This document shows, one piece after another, positions 54,554-63,461 of a DNA stretch of 64,000 nt. How positions within the stretch are numbered: the stretch's first letter is position 1; every line of letters begins with the position of its first letter. Source of the stretch: Aminobacter carboxidus. Its GTDB lineage: Bacteria > Pseudomonadota > Alphaproteobacteria > Rhizobiales > Rhizobiaceae. The notes beneath the pieces are model-generated. The model ran no database searches. It was not told where the DNA came from and saw nothing but the letters and a program-made list of their open reading frames with translations. The stretch covers positions 1 through 64,000 of the forward strand of contig NZ_JACZEP010000015.1 of NCBI RefSeq assembly GCF_014863355.1. Reading direction: 5' to 3'. The translations under genes were made by a program, and so were the position numbers.

Positions 54554-55432
54554 TCAGGGACAGATCGAGGCTGCGGTGACGTCGAGGCCCGGAATATCAC
54601 TCTCTGCTATACCGAACGGTGTTACGATCTTTAGCGCCTCGCCGCTCTGCCGAGCCTGATGGAACCAGGCGTTCCAGGCTTCGCGCAAGTCATTATCGGC
54701 TTTGCGGAACCCCATTCCTGCAACAGCTATTACCGGCTTGCCGTTCTCGTCCGACGGCTGCACTTCGAGCTCAGCGAATTCGACATCCGGCTGGCCGAGG
54801 GTCAGGACGATATGCTTTAACGCGATGCCGGCCCCCGTCACCGCCTCAACCCTTCCCGCTTGAAGACCGGCCACCGCCTTCTCGAAATCTGGAAATAGAA
54901 CCTGTCGGTCTTTGCCGATTCCTGCGACGTCCGCGAACCGGATTTGCCCGGCTCCAGTGAGTAGCCCTAGGCGTGCGTTCGGGTTGGTCGCGATATCCTT
55001 GAAGCTCCGCAAATCGAGCGGATTGCCCGTTTTCACGACAAAGCCCTGCAGAAACTGCAGCTCTGGGTCGCCAAACGCGATCTGTTCGCAACGCTTGGGC
55101 TGAATCTGCATTGCGACGGCGATCATATCGAACCGTCCCGCTTCGAGCCCTCCAATAAGCGACCCAAATTCGCCGACGACACCTTCGACGTTGTCCGCGC
55201 CAACGCTTTTGAGAAACGCCTTCGCGAGTTCAGGGGACACGCCGGTAACCTCTCCGTCAGCGCCAACAAATGACGTCGGGGCGAAATTCGACAGTCCAAT
55301 TCGCGCCGTTTTTTGAGCCTTAATCCGCTCAAGGGCTTCTTGGGCTTGAGTAGGACCTAGGGAGGCGCCTGCAAGCAACGCGACCAATCCCCCAACTAGC
55401 AACGACTTCCAGACACCCCGAAGCTGAGACAC
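54554..55432 (-). CDS. EhuB-like ABC substrate-binding protein, copy 3
   Basis: A 292-residue periplasmic binding protein. The start is GTG at 55432, six bases after GGAGG; the signal peptide is LLVGGLVALLAGASLGPTQA. ARIGLSNFAPTSFVGADG, LEAGRFDMIAVAMQIQPKRC, LLTGAGQIRFADVAGIGKD and KIVTPFGIAESDIPGLDV follow the EhuB pattern. It heads its own operon but no permease or ATPase is encoded with it, so it probably uses the EhuACD-like core at 46570-48712. Confidence 0.78.
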   Translation of the reverse strand: MSQLRGVWKSLLVGGLVALLAGASLGPTQAQEALERIKAQKTARIGLSNFAPTSFVGADGEVTGVSPELAKAFLKSVGADNVEGVVGEFGSLIGGLEAGRFDMIAVAMQIQPKRCEQIAFGDPELQFLQGFVVKTGNPLDLRSFKDIATNPNARLGLLTGAGQIRFADVAGIGKDRQVLFPDFEKAVAGLQAGRVEAVTGAGIALKHIVLTLGQPDVEFAELEVQPSDENGKPVIAVAGMGFRKADNDLREAWNAWFHQARQSGEALKIVTPFGIAESDIPGLDVTAASICP

Positions 55433-55467
55433 GACATTCCTCCATGTCAAACGAGACGTTGTACGTA

Positions 55468-55479
55468 GTAATATGTTAC
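55468..55479. promoter_or_regulatory. Shared operator GTAATATGTTAC
   Basis: Reverse complement of the 50968-50979 site, 35 bases upstream of the GTG start of binding protein 3. A further GCGTAAC follows at about 55480. Both copies control transcription units of the same island, which supports common regulation. Confidence 0.6.
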
Positions 55480-56051
55480 GCGTAACGCTAGATAGACATG
55501 GGGTCAAGGCATTCTTTTGCCGCGGTCAAAATTAAGCACACCTCGTTGAGGTGAATTTCCTCGGCGCGCTTCTCTATGCCCAGCCGATCGTGGGTGTGAG
55601 CCCTTGCTGAGGTTGAAACCTGATCCGTGGCCTCGCCGGGGATCTCAGGACGGAACTTGTTCGGCAAGCTCGCCAAAGGACGACGCCGTGGGATAGAAGT
55701 GCTTTAGAACTCTGGCCGCCTGCGACACCAGCAGGCGGTCAGGCGAACCAGTCGGCTCAGTGTCATAGGTATTGAGATCAGATCTTTCGTCGCGTTCTGG
55801 GGTATCCGGTTGGTTGGTCCCAACCGGCTAGGCCCAAACAGCCTGGTTTCCGATTTCTGAATCAAAGCTGTCCGCGACACTGGCATCGCAGCAGGCGGTT
55901 CGGGAGTGGAGCTGCCGCGGGAACGATCATTCCAACGCCGTCTGTCTGGGCGTATCGGGCAACCTCGCGATGTTCTCCGCCAAGTCATCACCCGTGTGTC
56001 GCTGCCTTGGCGCATGCTCTGCATCGACCGAAGCATTGGGCGGTGCGAACA
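55480..56051. other. Intergenic region with no supported gene
   Basis: About 570 bases between the imino-acid island and the quinate/shikimate cluster. Open frames on the minus strand at 55488-55676 and 55704-56036 lack ribosome sites, domains or plausible composition. No tRNA or strong hairpin was seen. It is a likely junction between two accessory clusters. Confidence 0.5.
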
Positions 56052-56486
56052 TCAAGAACCGGGCAGTTCCAGCATCGCACGCACCGCGACTGCATAGCCA
56101 TTCGGTCCAAGACCGGCAATCACGGCTGTCGCAACCTTGGATACAAACGAACTGTGATAATACGCCTCGCGCCGGTGGATGTTGGATATGTGCAACTCGA
56201 TGATCGGTCGAGATGACATCTTCAGCGCGTCAAGGATGGCGATGGATGTGAAGGTAAAGGCAGCGGGATTGATGACGATGCCCGCCTCCTCGTCGATCGC
56301 CTCGTGGATCCAATTGACGATCTCGCCTTCGAAATTGGACTGATGGAAGCGAAGCTCGCGCTCCCCCGCTGCCTTGCGGCACATGGCCTCCACCTCGGCA
56401 AGCGTCGTGGTTCCGTAGATTTCCGGCTCGCGCTTGCCGAGCCGGTTGAGGTTCGGGCCGTTAATGACAAAGATCGGCTTGGACAT
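56052..56486 (-). CDS. aroQ: Type II 3-dehydroquinate dehydratase, substituted active site
   Basis: A 144-residue AroQ-family protein, the normal length. These enzymes interconvert 3-dehydroquinate and 3-dehydroshikimate. NGPNLNRLGKREPEIYG carries the early Arg and the catalytic Tyr24; His99 in IIELHISNIH is the catalytic base partner. Two normally conserved positions differ: the NPGxxTHTS motif is NPAAFTFTS (Phe79 in place of His) and the second Arg of the HAREEFRRHS block is Tyr110. Context with shikimate dehydrogenase, a QuiC-type enzyme and a TRAP importer points to catabolism of quinate or shikimate. ATG follows GGAGACC. Confidence 0.82.
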   Translation of the reverse strand: MSKPIFVINGPNLNRLGKREPEIYGTTTLAEVEAMCRKAAGERELRFHQSNFEGEIVNWIHEAIDEEAGIVINPAAFTFTSIAILDALKMSSRPIIELHISNIHRREAYYHSSFVSKVATAVIAGLGPNGYAVAVRAMLELPGS

Positions 56487-56505
56487 GTTGGTCTCCGTCG
56501 AAAAA

Positions 56506-57807
56506 TTAGCCCTGGTAGCCGAGCAACCTGGGCAGCCAAAGCACCAGCGAGGGGAAAAAGGTGATGAGCGCCAGCGACACGATCATTGCATAGAAGAAAG
56601 GCAGCACATCGCGGACGATGTGGCGTAGCGGCGCGTTGGCTATCTTGGTCATGATGAAAAGCAGAAGGCCATAAGGCGGCGTGACCAGGCCGAGCATGAT
56701 GTTGACCACACTCATCACGCCGAAATGCACCAGGTCGATACCGAGCGCGTTGGCGGTCGGGATGAACACCGGCAGGATGACGAGAATGATCGTCGTTCCC
56801 TCCAGCACGCAGCCCAGCACCAGAAGCACGATGTTGACCAGGATCAGGAATCCTGTCGGTGACAAATCCCAGCCCGTCAGCAGAACACTCAGCGAATGTG
56901 GGATGTTCTCGACCGTGACGACATAGTTGAAGACCATCGCGCCAGCGATCAGCATGCCGATCGAGGCGCTGGTCCGCGCGCTCGCCAGCACCGATCTGTA
57001 GAAGTCGCTCAAGCTGACGCTTCGATAAAGCACAACCGAGATGAGCAGTGCGTAGGCGGCGGCGATGGCAGCAGCTTCGGTCGGCGTCGTGATGCCCGAA
57101 TAGATGCCGCCGAGCAGGACGACCGGCATCAACAGGGCCGGCAGCGCCCGCCAGGTGATGAGCGGCAGTTCGCGGACAGGCGTCGGTGGTTCGACGGGGA
57201 AATTGCGGGTGCGGGCATGGACGGCAACGAGGATGATCTGGAACAGCGCCATCAACAGGCCGGGGATGACGCCACCGAGAAACAGGTAGCCGATCGAGGC
57301 ATCGGAGACGAGCGCATAGATGATCATCGGAATCGAGGGCGGGATGATCGGGCCGATCACCGCCGTTGCCGCGGTCAACGCCGCAGCATAGCTCGCCGGG
57401 TACTTGCCGTCGGCCGTCATCATGTTTTGCATGATCTTGCCCGAGCCGGCGGCGTCGGCGATGGCCGAGCCCGACATGCCGGCGAAGATGATCGACTGGA
57501 GCACGTTGACCTGGGCAAGCCCGCCCCGGAAACGGCCAACGAAGGCGTTGCAGAAGGTCATCAGCCGTTCTGTCATCGAGCCGATGTTCATCAACTCGGC
57601 AGCAAGGATGAAAAGCGGCACGGCGAGAATGATGTAGTTGGAATACATCCCGTTGAGAAACTGCTCCGCGGCCGTGCCCATATCGAGACCGGCCATGAAC
57701 AGGTAGAGGATCGAGCCCGCAATCATCGCGTGCCCTACGGGCAGGCCCAGCAGTGCCAGCGCCGTGATCGCGACGATCGCGAGGGAAAAGGGACTGGCGA
57801 GGTTCAT
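56506..57807 (-). CDS. dctM: TRAP transporter large membrane subunit (DctM)
   Basis: A 433-residue membrane protein with 12 or so helices. LLGLPVGHAMIAGSILYLF starts the fold; GMSGSAIADAAGSGKIMQNMM is the conserved DctM motif and ATAVIGPIIPPSIPMIIYA the second. It transports the dicarboxylate-type or cyclic-acid substrate delivered by DctP. Its ATG overlaps the DctQ stop by four bases. AroQ-like gene follows 19 bases after its stop. Confidence 0.88.
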   Translation of the reverse strand: MNLASPFSLAIVAITALALLGLPVGHAMIAGSILYLFMAGLDMGTAAEQFLNGMYSNYIILAVPLFILAAELMNIGSMTERLMTFCNAFVGRFRGGLAQVNVLQSIIFAGMSGSAIADAAGSGKIMQNMMTADGKYPASYAAALTAATAVIGPIIPPSIPMIIYALVSDASIGYLFLGGVIPGLLMALFQIILVAVHARTRNFPVEPPTPVRELPLITWRALPALLMPVVLLGGIYSGITTPTEAAAIAAAYALLISVVLYRSVSLSDFYRSVLASARTSASIGMLIAGAMVFNYVVTVENIPHSLSVLLTGWDLSPTGFLILVNIVLLVLGCVLEGTTIILVILPVFIPTANALGIDLVHFGVMSVVNIMLGLVTPPYGLLLFIMTKIANAPLRHIVRDVLPFFYAMIVSLALITFFPSLVLWLPRLLGYQG

Positions 57808-58322
57808 ACGCCGGATCCTGCCTTGGTTGGATCAAACTCCTCCGGCGCCGAGCCGCGCAGAACCTGCCACGAGAGCCAGAGGTAGCGCATGATGATGGCG
57901 ATGACGAAGACGACGTAGATGCAAAACACCCAGTCGAAGCGGATCTTCATGTAGGCGCTGCTTTCGACCTTCATGAAGCTGACGTAGTCGACGACAGCCG
58001 GTAAAGAGATGCCATAAAGCAAGATGATCGATGCCGCGCAGATCAGGAACATGGCACTTCGAACGCGCGGGCCGACGGAAGCGTAGATCAGGTCGAAACG
58101 CATCTCTTCCTGCTCAGTCAGCACGAACGCGGCGCCCCACAGCACGATCCATATCCAAAGGATGGCGCTCAGCTCGTTGGTCCAGCCGGTTGGCCAGTTC
58201 ATCACATAGCGAAAGAATATCTGGAGAAGAAAGGCGAAGAACATCACTGCCAGCATGGCGGCAAGAACGTCTTCCGCGCGGCGATAGAGCCAGCCGCCTA
58301 TTCGGTTCATCCTGGGATTCAT
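57804..58322 (-). CDS. dctQ: TRAP transporter small membrane subunit (DctQ)
   Basis: A 172-residue four-helix protein. NWPTGWTNELSAILWIWIV is the standard DctQ block following the first helix. The exact start is uncertain: ATG at 58322 is used, with ATG at 58328 and 58310 also in frame and none with a strong site. Coupled to dctM by an ATGA overlap; the DctP gene lies upstream on the same strand. Confidence 0.82.
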   Translation of the reverse strand: MNPRMNRIGGWLYRRAEDVLAAMLAVMFFAFLLQIFFRYVMNWPTGWTNELSAILWIWIVLWGAAFVLTEQEEMRFDLIYASVGPRVRSAMFLICAASIILLYGISLPAVVDYVSFMKVESSAYMKIRFDWVFCIYVVFVIAIIMRYLWLSWQVLRGSAPEEFDPTKAGSGV

Positions 58323-58401
58323 GATCATCAGTCCGGAAGGCACAGCCGCTGCGATGGAGGAAGGCGGGGCCGGCCGCCATGGCCAGCCCCGCAAGCCGCG
58401 T

Positions 58402-59388
58402 CTACAGCGCGTTGATCTTGTCGACCATTCCAGCCGGCCAGTCCTTGGCAAGTTCCGAGGCAAGGTATTGTTCCTGAACGTGCTTGCGGAATGCAGCGAC
58501 GTCAGGCTCGTAGATCTTCAGCCCCTTGCCCTTGAACGTCTCGACGAGTTCCTTCTCGTGGGTCAGGTGTTTTTCGGTGGAGAAGTCGATCGCCGCATCG
58601 GCGGCCGCCTGGACCTTCGCCTGCTTGTCGGCGCCCATGTCGTCCCACGTCTTCTTCGAGATGGTGAGCAGGTCGAAGCCGACGAGATGCGAGGTCAGCA
58701 CGATCTGCGACATCACTTCGTAGAACTTCATGTTCTCGACATTGGGCAGCGGATTGTCCTGGCCGTCGATCGCGCCGGTCTGGAGGCCGGTGTAGACCTC
58801 GGCATAGGCCATCGGCGTCGGGTTGGCGCCAAGGGCCGTACCCAGAAACTGCCAGGCATCGCCACCTGGCATACGCAGCTTGACGCCGGCCAGGTCGGCA
58901 GGGGTCTTGACCTCCTTGTCCGACTTCAGCCCGACCTGACGCACGCCGAAATAGGTTGGACCGAGCACCTTGATGCCAAGCTGGTCCTCGGTCAGCTTCT
59001 TCATCTCGGCGCCGGCCTCGCTGGCGAAGAAGGCCTTCAGGTGGGCGGCATCGCGGAAGAGATAGCCCGCAGTCAGGATCGACCAGGCAGGTATCTGCTT
59101 GGAGATGTCCTGTGGCGCGACGTTGCCCATCTCGAGATTGCCACGCTGGAGCGCGACGAGTTCGGTGCCCTGCTTGAACAGGTTGCCGCCATAGTAGCCT
59201 TCGAAAACGAAGTCGTCCTTGATGGCGTCGGCAAACATGCTCATCATTTCGGCGCGGATATCCTTCTCCGAGAACACCGCCGAAAAGCGCAGCTTGGGCT
59301 TGTCTTGGGCCAGCGCCGGCCACGGCATAGCCGTGGCGGCCAGCGCTGATCCAATCAGGAAATGTCTGCGTGTCACATTCAGTGTCAT
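58402..59388 (-). CDS. dctP: TRAP transporter substrate-binding protein (DctP)
   Basis: A 328-residue periplasmic binding protein. The N-terminus TRRHFLIGSALAATAMPW is a twin-arginine-type signal ending near ALAQDK. LRMPGGDAWQFLGTALGANP carries the Arg that binds carboxylates in most DctP proteins; GLQTGAIDGQDNPLPN follows. Given the cluster, shikimate, quinate or a related hydroxylated acid is the likely ligand (inference). ATG at 59388 follows AAGGGAGG. Confidence 0.86.
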   Translation of the reverse strand: MTLNVTRRHFLIGSALAATAMPWPALAQDKPKLRFSAVFSEKDIRAEMMSMFADAIKDDFVFEGYYGGNLFKQGTELVALQRGNLEMGNVAPQDISKQIPAWSILTAGYLFRDAAHLKAFFASEAGAEMKKLTEDQLGIKVLGPTYFGVRQVGLKSDKEVKTPADLAGVKLRMPGGDAWQFLGTALGANPTPMAYAEVYTGLQTGAIDGQDNPLPNVENMKFYEVMSQIVLTSHLVGFDLLTISKKTWDDMGADKQAKVQAAADAAIDFSTEKHLTHEKELVETFKGKGLKIYEPDVAAFRKHVQEQYLASELAKDWPAGMVDKINAL

Positions 59389-59454
59389 GGTTTTCCTCCC
59401 TTGAATTCCATTCCATTGCTCAAGCGCCTTCTAAGCGCGTTGATCTTTCGACCG

Positions 59455-59473
59455 CGCCGCCCTTATGGCGGCG
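59455..59473. repeat. GC-rich hairpin between shikimate dehydrogenase and dctP genes
   Basis: CGCCGCC (59455-59461) and GGCGGCG (59467-59473) form a perfect 7-bp stem with a 5-base loop, 37 bases past the shikimate dehydrogenase stop. There is no T tract, so it is at most a weak terminator or transcript-stability element. Confidence 0.45.
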
Positions 59474-59509
59474 ATCGTTCTTGTCCGGGCCAAATCCTTA
59501 TCAACCGCG

Positions 59510-60427
59510 TCATGGCGCCGCCTCGAAGTGGCCAGCCATTGCCGTGCGGTCCGGGGCCATGCCGGTGAACAACTCGAAGGCGCGAACCGCCTGGTAAACC
59601 GCCATTCCGGTTCCCGAGAGCGCCCGACAGCCCAATGCTCGTGCCCGCTTCAGCAATTCGGTTTCTTCGGGGAAATATATGATCTCAGCAACCCAGTGAT
59701 GGGCCCGAAGCAATACGGCCGGAAACGGCATGCCGGGATATTTGGCCATGCCAACGGGCGTTGTGTTGACGATACCGTCTGCGGCGGCGATCACACCGGC
59801 AACATCGGTCGCCGCCAGCACATGCTTGCCGAAACCCGCCGTCATCCGCTCTGCCAGACGATGCGCCCTCTCCTCGTTGCTGTCGATGATGCGCAGTTCG
59901 CCGGCACCGAGTTCAACAAGCGCACAAGCCACCGCTGCGCCAGCGCCGCCGGCGCCGAACTGCACTATGCGGCCCAGTGAACAACGCGCCATCGCTTCGC
60001 GGAAACTCTCGGCAAAGCCCCAGCTGTCGGTGTTGTGCCCCTGGCGCGCACCGTTCGAAAAAACCACGGTGTTGACAGCACCTATCGCCGAGGCTTCGGG
60101 TGCCAGCCAGTCGAGATGCCCGATCACGTTTTGCTTGAAGGGGTGGGTGATGTTCAGTCCGGCAAAGCCCATCTTCTCGGCAGCCGCAATGACGTTCCCC
60201 AACGCATTGTCTTCCAAGCCAAGTCGGTCGAAGTCGATCAGCACATAGCTGTAGCTGATGCCAAGCCGCGCTCCCTCGCGTTCATGCATGACCGGCGAGC
60301 GGGACAACTGGATACCGCGGCCCACCAAACCGACCTGCACGGAGCCTGACGAGCCTGCGTCCCCAGCCTTGGTCTTGGCCACCAGGCGCCCAAGCATGTC
60401 GGCGAACGAAGCGTCCGAAAGCTGCAA
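59510..60427 (-). CDS. Shikimate (or quinate) dehydrogenase
   Basis: A 305-residue AroE-family oxidoreductase, somewhat longer than E. coli AroE at the N-terminus. The substrate Ser pair is in IQLSRSPVMHE (Ser42, Ser44), the catalytic Lys98 in NITHPFKQN, and Asp134 in HNTDSWGF. The dinucleotide motif FGAGGAGAAVA follows, then NTTPVGM and LSGTGMAVYQA. The start is TTG at 60427 with GGAGG before it. Its placement with AroQ-like, QuiC-like and TRAP genes indicates a catabolic role (shikimate or quinate to dehydro-form) rather than biosynthesis. Confidence 0.82.
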   Translation of the reverse strand: MQLSDASFADMLGRLVAKTKAGDAGSSGSVQVGLVGRGIQLSRSPVMHEREGARLGISYSYVLIDFDRLGLEDNALGNVIAAAEKMGFAGLNITHPFKQNVIGHLDWLAPEASAIGAVNTVVFSNGARQGHNTDSWGFAESFREAMARCSLGRIVQFGAGGAGAAVACALVELGAGELRIIDSNEERAHRLAERMTAGFGKHVLAATDVAGVIAAADGIVNTTPVGMAKYPGMPFPAVLLRAHHWVAEIIYFPEETELLKRARALGCRALSGTGMAVYQAVRAFELFTGMAPDRTAMAGHFEAAP

Positions 60428-60534
60428 CCGTTCCTCCCTGGCCGCATGTGATACTGCTGGTCGGCAGCCTCAGCGCTGCTCTTGTGTTTGTTCGGGCTTG
60501 GCCGGTAAATGGCTGCGCCCGATTTGACGCACAA

Positions 60535-60552
60535 TGTACGAACTGGTTAGTT
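60535..60552. promoter_or_regulatory. TetR operator, divergent promoter
   Basis: TGTACGAACTGGTTAGTT lies between the shikimate dehydrogenase gene and the TetR gene. It closely matches, over a longer stretch, the reverse strand of the palindrome at 61312-61325. Confidence 0.55.
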
Positions 60553-60580
60553 TAGTCAACGACCAGGGCCGAGGAGCACG

Positions 60581-61258
60581 ATGGACAGTGAAGTAAAGGC
60601 GGACCAGGCCAGGAACCGACGAAGAGCCAAGGGGGCGACGACGCGCACGCAGGACCCGGAAGGGACGCGGCAGAATATTCTGGAAATCGCCTCGGAGGAG
60701 TTTGCGCTGAACGGTCTGTCGGGCGCCCGCATTGACGAGATCGCAGCGCGCACCCGTTCCAGCAAGCGCATGATCTACTATTACTTCGGAGACAAGGAAG
60801 GGCTTTACCTCAGCGCGCTGGAAAACGCATACCGTCTTGTGCGCGAGGGCGAGGCAAAACTCGACATCGAGGGGCTGCCCCCTGTTGCGGCACTGTCGCG
60901 ACTGGTCGAATTCACCTTCGACCATCATCACCAGCACGAGGAATTTATCCGTATGGTGATGATCGAAAACATTCATCACGGCCAGTTTCTGGAGCGCTCG
61001 GAGGCAATTCGCGAACTCAACGTCACCGCAATCGACCACATTGCGCGCATCTATGCGCGAGGCGTGTCCGAAGGCGTCTTTCGCGAGGGCATCGACCCGG
61101 TAGAACTGCACTGGCAGGTCAGTGCGCTGTGTTTCTTCAATGTTTCCAACCGAGCCACCTTCTCCAAGATATTTGGCCGCGACTTCGGCACCGAAGAACA
61201 GCTGGCGCGACTGAAGCGCAATTCCATCGACATGGTGCTGCGCTTCGCGATGCGCTGA
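60581..61258 (+). CDS. TetR-family regulator of the quinate/shikimate genes
   Basis: A 225-residue TetR regulator. The HTH reads LEIASEEFALNGLSGARIDE and AARTRSSKRMIYYYFGDKE, which is the QuiR/RutR-like pattern. The C-terminal TetR domain has FTFDHHHQHEEFIRMVMIEN and LHWQVSALCFFNVSN. It is flanked by two copies of a palindromic operator, one upstream of its own gene and shikimate dehydrogenase, and one upstream of the QuiC-like gene. Dehydroshikimate, protocatechuate or shikimate are candidate effectors (inference). Confidence 0.8.
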   Translation: MDSEVKADQARNRRRAKGATTRTQDPEGTRQNILEIASEEFALNGLSGARIDEIAARTRSSKRMIYYYFGDKEGLYLSALENAYRLVREGEAKLDIEGLPPVAALSRLVEFTFDHHHQHEEFIRMVMIENIHHGQFLERSEAIRELNVTAIDHIARIYARGVSEGVFREGIDPVELHWQVSALCFFNVSNRATFSKIFGRDFGTEEQLARLKRNSIDMVLRFAMR

Positions 61259-61311
61259 GCAGGAGCGGCACTGCGCGGCCTTGATCCATCAGACCCACAG
61301 GCATAGTGTAA

Positions 61312-61325
61312 ACGAACTAGTTCGT
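61312..61325. promoter_or_regulatory. Perfect palindrome ACGAACTAGTTCGT, TetR operator
   Basis: A perfect 14-bp palindrome, 27 bases before the GTG start of the QuiC-like gene; it overlaps the likely promoter. The wider sequence matches the 60535-60552 site. The TetR protein encoded between them is the natural ligand. Confidence 0.65.
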
Positions 61326-61351
61326 ACATTATGCGCATGCGGGAGGCACTG

Positions 61352-63244
61352 GTGAAGACTTCGATCGCTACGGTCTCGATCAGCGGCGGTTTTGCCGACA
61401 AGCTGGCGGCCATTGCTGAAGCGGGCTTTGACGGGATCGAAATCTTCGAGAATGACCTCGTCGCCTTCGACGGCTCGCCGGCGGATGCCGGCAAGATGGC
61501 GCGCGATGCCGGGTTGGCGATCACCTTGTTCCAGCCCTTTCGCGACTTCGAAGGCCTGCCTGAACCGCAGCGCAGTCGCGCATTCGACCGTGCCGAACGA
61601 AAATTCGATGTCATGCACGAGCTTGGCACCGAGCTGATGCTGGTTTGCTCGAGCGTGTCGCCCGTAGCACTGGGCGGCATCGACCGCGCCGCCGCAGACT
61701 TCCGCGAATTGGGCGAACGCGCAGCCAGGCGCGGACTTCGTGTCGGTTATGAAGCACTCGCCTGGGGCAAGCATGTCAACGACCATCGCGACGCATGGGA
61801 GATCGTGCGCCGCGCCGATCACCCCAACATTGGCTTGATCCTGGATTCTTTCCACACGCTGGCGCGCCGCATCGACGTCTCTTCGATACGCTCCATCCCC
61901 AAGGACAAGATTTTCATCGTCCAGCTCGCCGACGCACCGGCGATCGACATGGATCTGCTCTACTGGAGCCGCCACTTTCGCAACATGCCCGGCGAAGGTG
62001 ACTTGCCCGTCCGCGAATTCATGCAGGCGGTCTCAGCCACCGGCTACGACGGCTACCTTTCGCTCGAGATATTCAACGACGCGTTCCGCGGCGGGGCAGC
62101 CAGGGCGATTGCCATCGATGGCCGCCGGTCGCTGGTCAATCTGATGGACCAGGTACACCGAGCAGAGCCAGCACTGCAGGTCACTTTGCCTGAAATGCCG
62201 GATCGCGTTGCCGTTCATGGCGTCGAGTTTGTCGAATTCGCCACCGACCGGGCTGGCGCTGCCGAACTCGACCGCTTCCTGCATGGCCTCGGCTTTGGCC
62301 ATTGCGGTCTCCACGTCTCCAAGAGTGTCGCGCTCTACCGGCAGGGCAAGATCAATATAGTGGTCAACACCGAAAAGGAGGGCTTCGCTCACTCGTCCTT
62401 TCTTGTGCATGGTACGTCCGTCTGCGCTATCGGGCTCAAGGTGGAAGATGCACAGGCAACCGTAGAGCGCGCACGTCTGCTGGGTGCTGAGCCGTTCGAA
62501 CAGCCTGTCGGTTCGGGCGAACTCCTGATACCGGCGATCCGCGGCGTCGGCGGGAGCTTGCTCTACTTTATCGACGACAAGTCGGAGCTGTCGCGCGTCT
62601 GGGACGTCGAGTTCCGCCCCCTCAAAGGCAACGCGGCACTTCTTGCAGATGGACTAACCCGCGTTGATCACGTCGGGCAGACCATGGATCACGGCGAGAT
62701 GTTGACCTGGCTTTTGTTCTATACGTCGATCTTCCAGACCCGCAAAGCTCCCCTGGTCGACGTCATTGACCCCTCCGGCATCGTTCGAAGCCAGGCAATT
62801 GAAAATGACGATGGTTCGTTGCGCCTGACGCTCAATGGTGCCGGGAACCGCCGGACACTTGCCGGCCATTTCATCGCAGAGAGCTTCGGCTCGAACGTCC
62901 AACACCTCGCCTTTGCCTGCGATGACATTTTTTCAACCGCCGCCGCGCTGAAGGCACGGGGTTTTGAACCACTGCAGATGTCACCCAATTATTATGACGA
63001 TGTGGAAGCGAGATTTGGCCTTGAGCCGGAACTGGCCGACAGGTTGCGCGATCACAATATGCTCTACGACCGAGACGATTTCGGCGAATATTTCCAGCTC
63101 TACGCGCCGACCTGGGGCGAAGGCTTCATCTTCGAGATCGTCGAACGTCGCGGCAACTACACGGGATACGGCGCCTCGAATGCGCCGTTCCGCATCGCCG
63201 CTCAAAAACGGCATATGCGACCGGCGGGCATGCCACGCTTGTGA
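61352..63244 (+). CDS. quiC: 3-dehydroshikimate dehydratase, QuiC type (TIM barrel plus HPPD-like domain)
   Basis: A 630-residue fusion converting 3-dehydroshikimate to protocatechuate. The N-terminal TIM barrel (about 1-270) has FDGIEIFENDL, VGYEALAWGKHVN, ILDSFHTL and YLSLEIFND, which place the Glu/Asp/Gln/Glu metal ligands. The C-terminal half (about 285-610) is a 4-hydroxyphenylpyruvate dioxygenase-like domain with VEFATDRAGA and LAFACDDIFST. The start is GTG at 61352, five bases after GGGAGG; ATG at 61331 lies within the operator-proximal region. This is the committed step from shikimate catabolism to ring cleavage. Confidence 0.85.
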   Translation: MKTSIATVSISGGFADKLAAIAEAGFDGIEIFENDLVAFDGSPADAGKMARDAGLAITLFQPFRDFEGLPEPQRSRAFDRAERKFDVMHELGTELMLVCSSVSPVALGGIDRAAADFRELGERAARRGLRVGYEALAWGKHVNDHRDAWEIVRRADHPNIGLILDSFHTLARRIDVSSIRSIPKDKIFIVQLADAPAIDMDLLYWSRHFRNMPGEGDLPVREFMQAVSATGYDGYLSLEIFNDAFRGGAARAIAIDGRRSLVNLMDQVHRAEPALQVTLPEMPDRVAVHGVEFVEFATDRAGAAELDRFLHGLGFGHCGLHVSKSVALYRQGKINIVVNTEKEGFAHSSFLVHGTSVCAIGLKVEDAQATVERARLLGAEPFEQPVGSGELLIPAIRGVGGSLLYFIDDKSELSRVWDVEFRPLKGNAALLADGLTRVDHVGQTMDHGEMLTWLLFYTSIFQTRKAPLVDVIDPSGIVRSQAIENDDGSLRLTLNGAGNRRTLAGHFIAESFGSNVQHLAFACDDIFSTAAALKARGFEPLQMSPNYYDDVEARFGLEPELADRLRDHNMLYDRDDFGEYFQLYAPTWGEGFIFEIVERRGNYTGYGASNAPFRIAAQKRHMRPAGMPRL

Positions 63245-63461
63245 TTTGCTGCATCGAACGTGCCCCGGAAACGCGCCGGTTGCCGCAGCTTGGCCCGATC
63301 CTAGCCGCAGCAGGGTTGCGTCCCGGATGGCGAGCTATCCCCACAATAAGAAACTGATCTGAAGAAACTGTCCTGGCGACCCTTCTCCGCCAGCCATCGG
63401 CACCGCGGCTTGCAACGCGACGCGCAGCCGGCTGGTGCGACACGCATTTCGCTGCTTCGGA
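63245..63461. other. Intergenic region after quiC
   Basis: No gene, repeat or terminator with a T tract was seen in this stretch. Frames here have no domain signatures. Confidence 0.4.

Noticed and set aside
55488-56036. Two minus-strand frames between the imino-acid island and AroQ
   Set aside because: Arg/Ser/Thr-rich products without recognisable domains or ribosome-binding sites.
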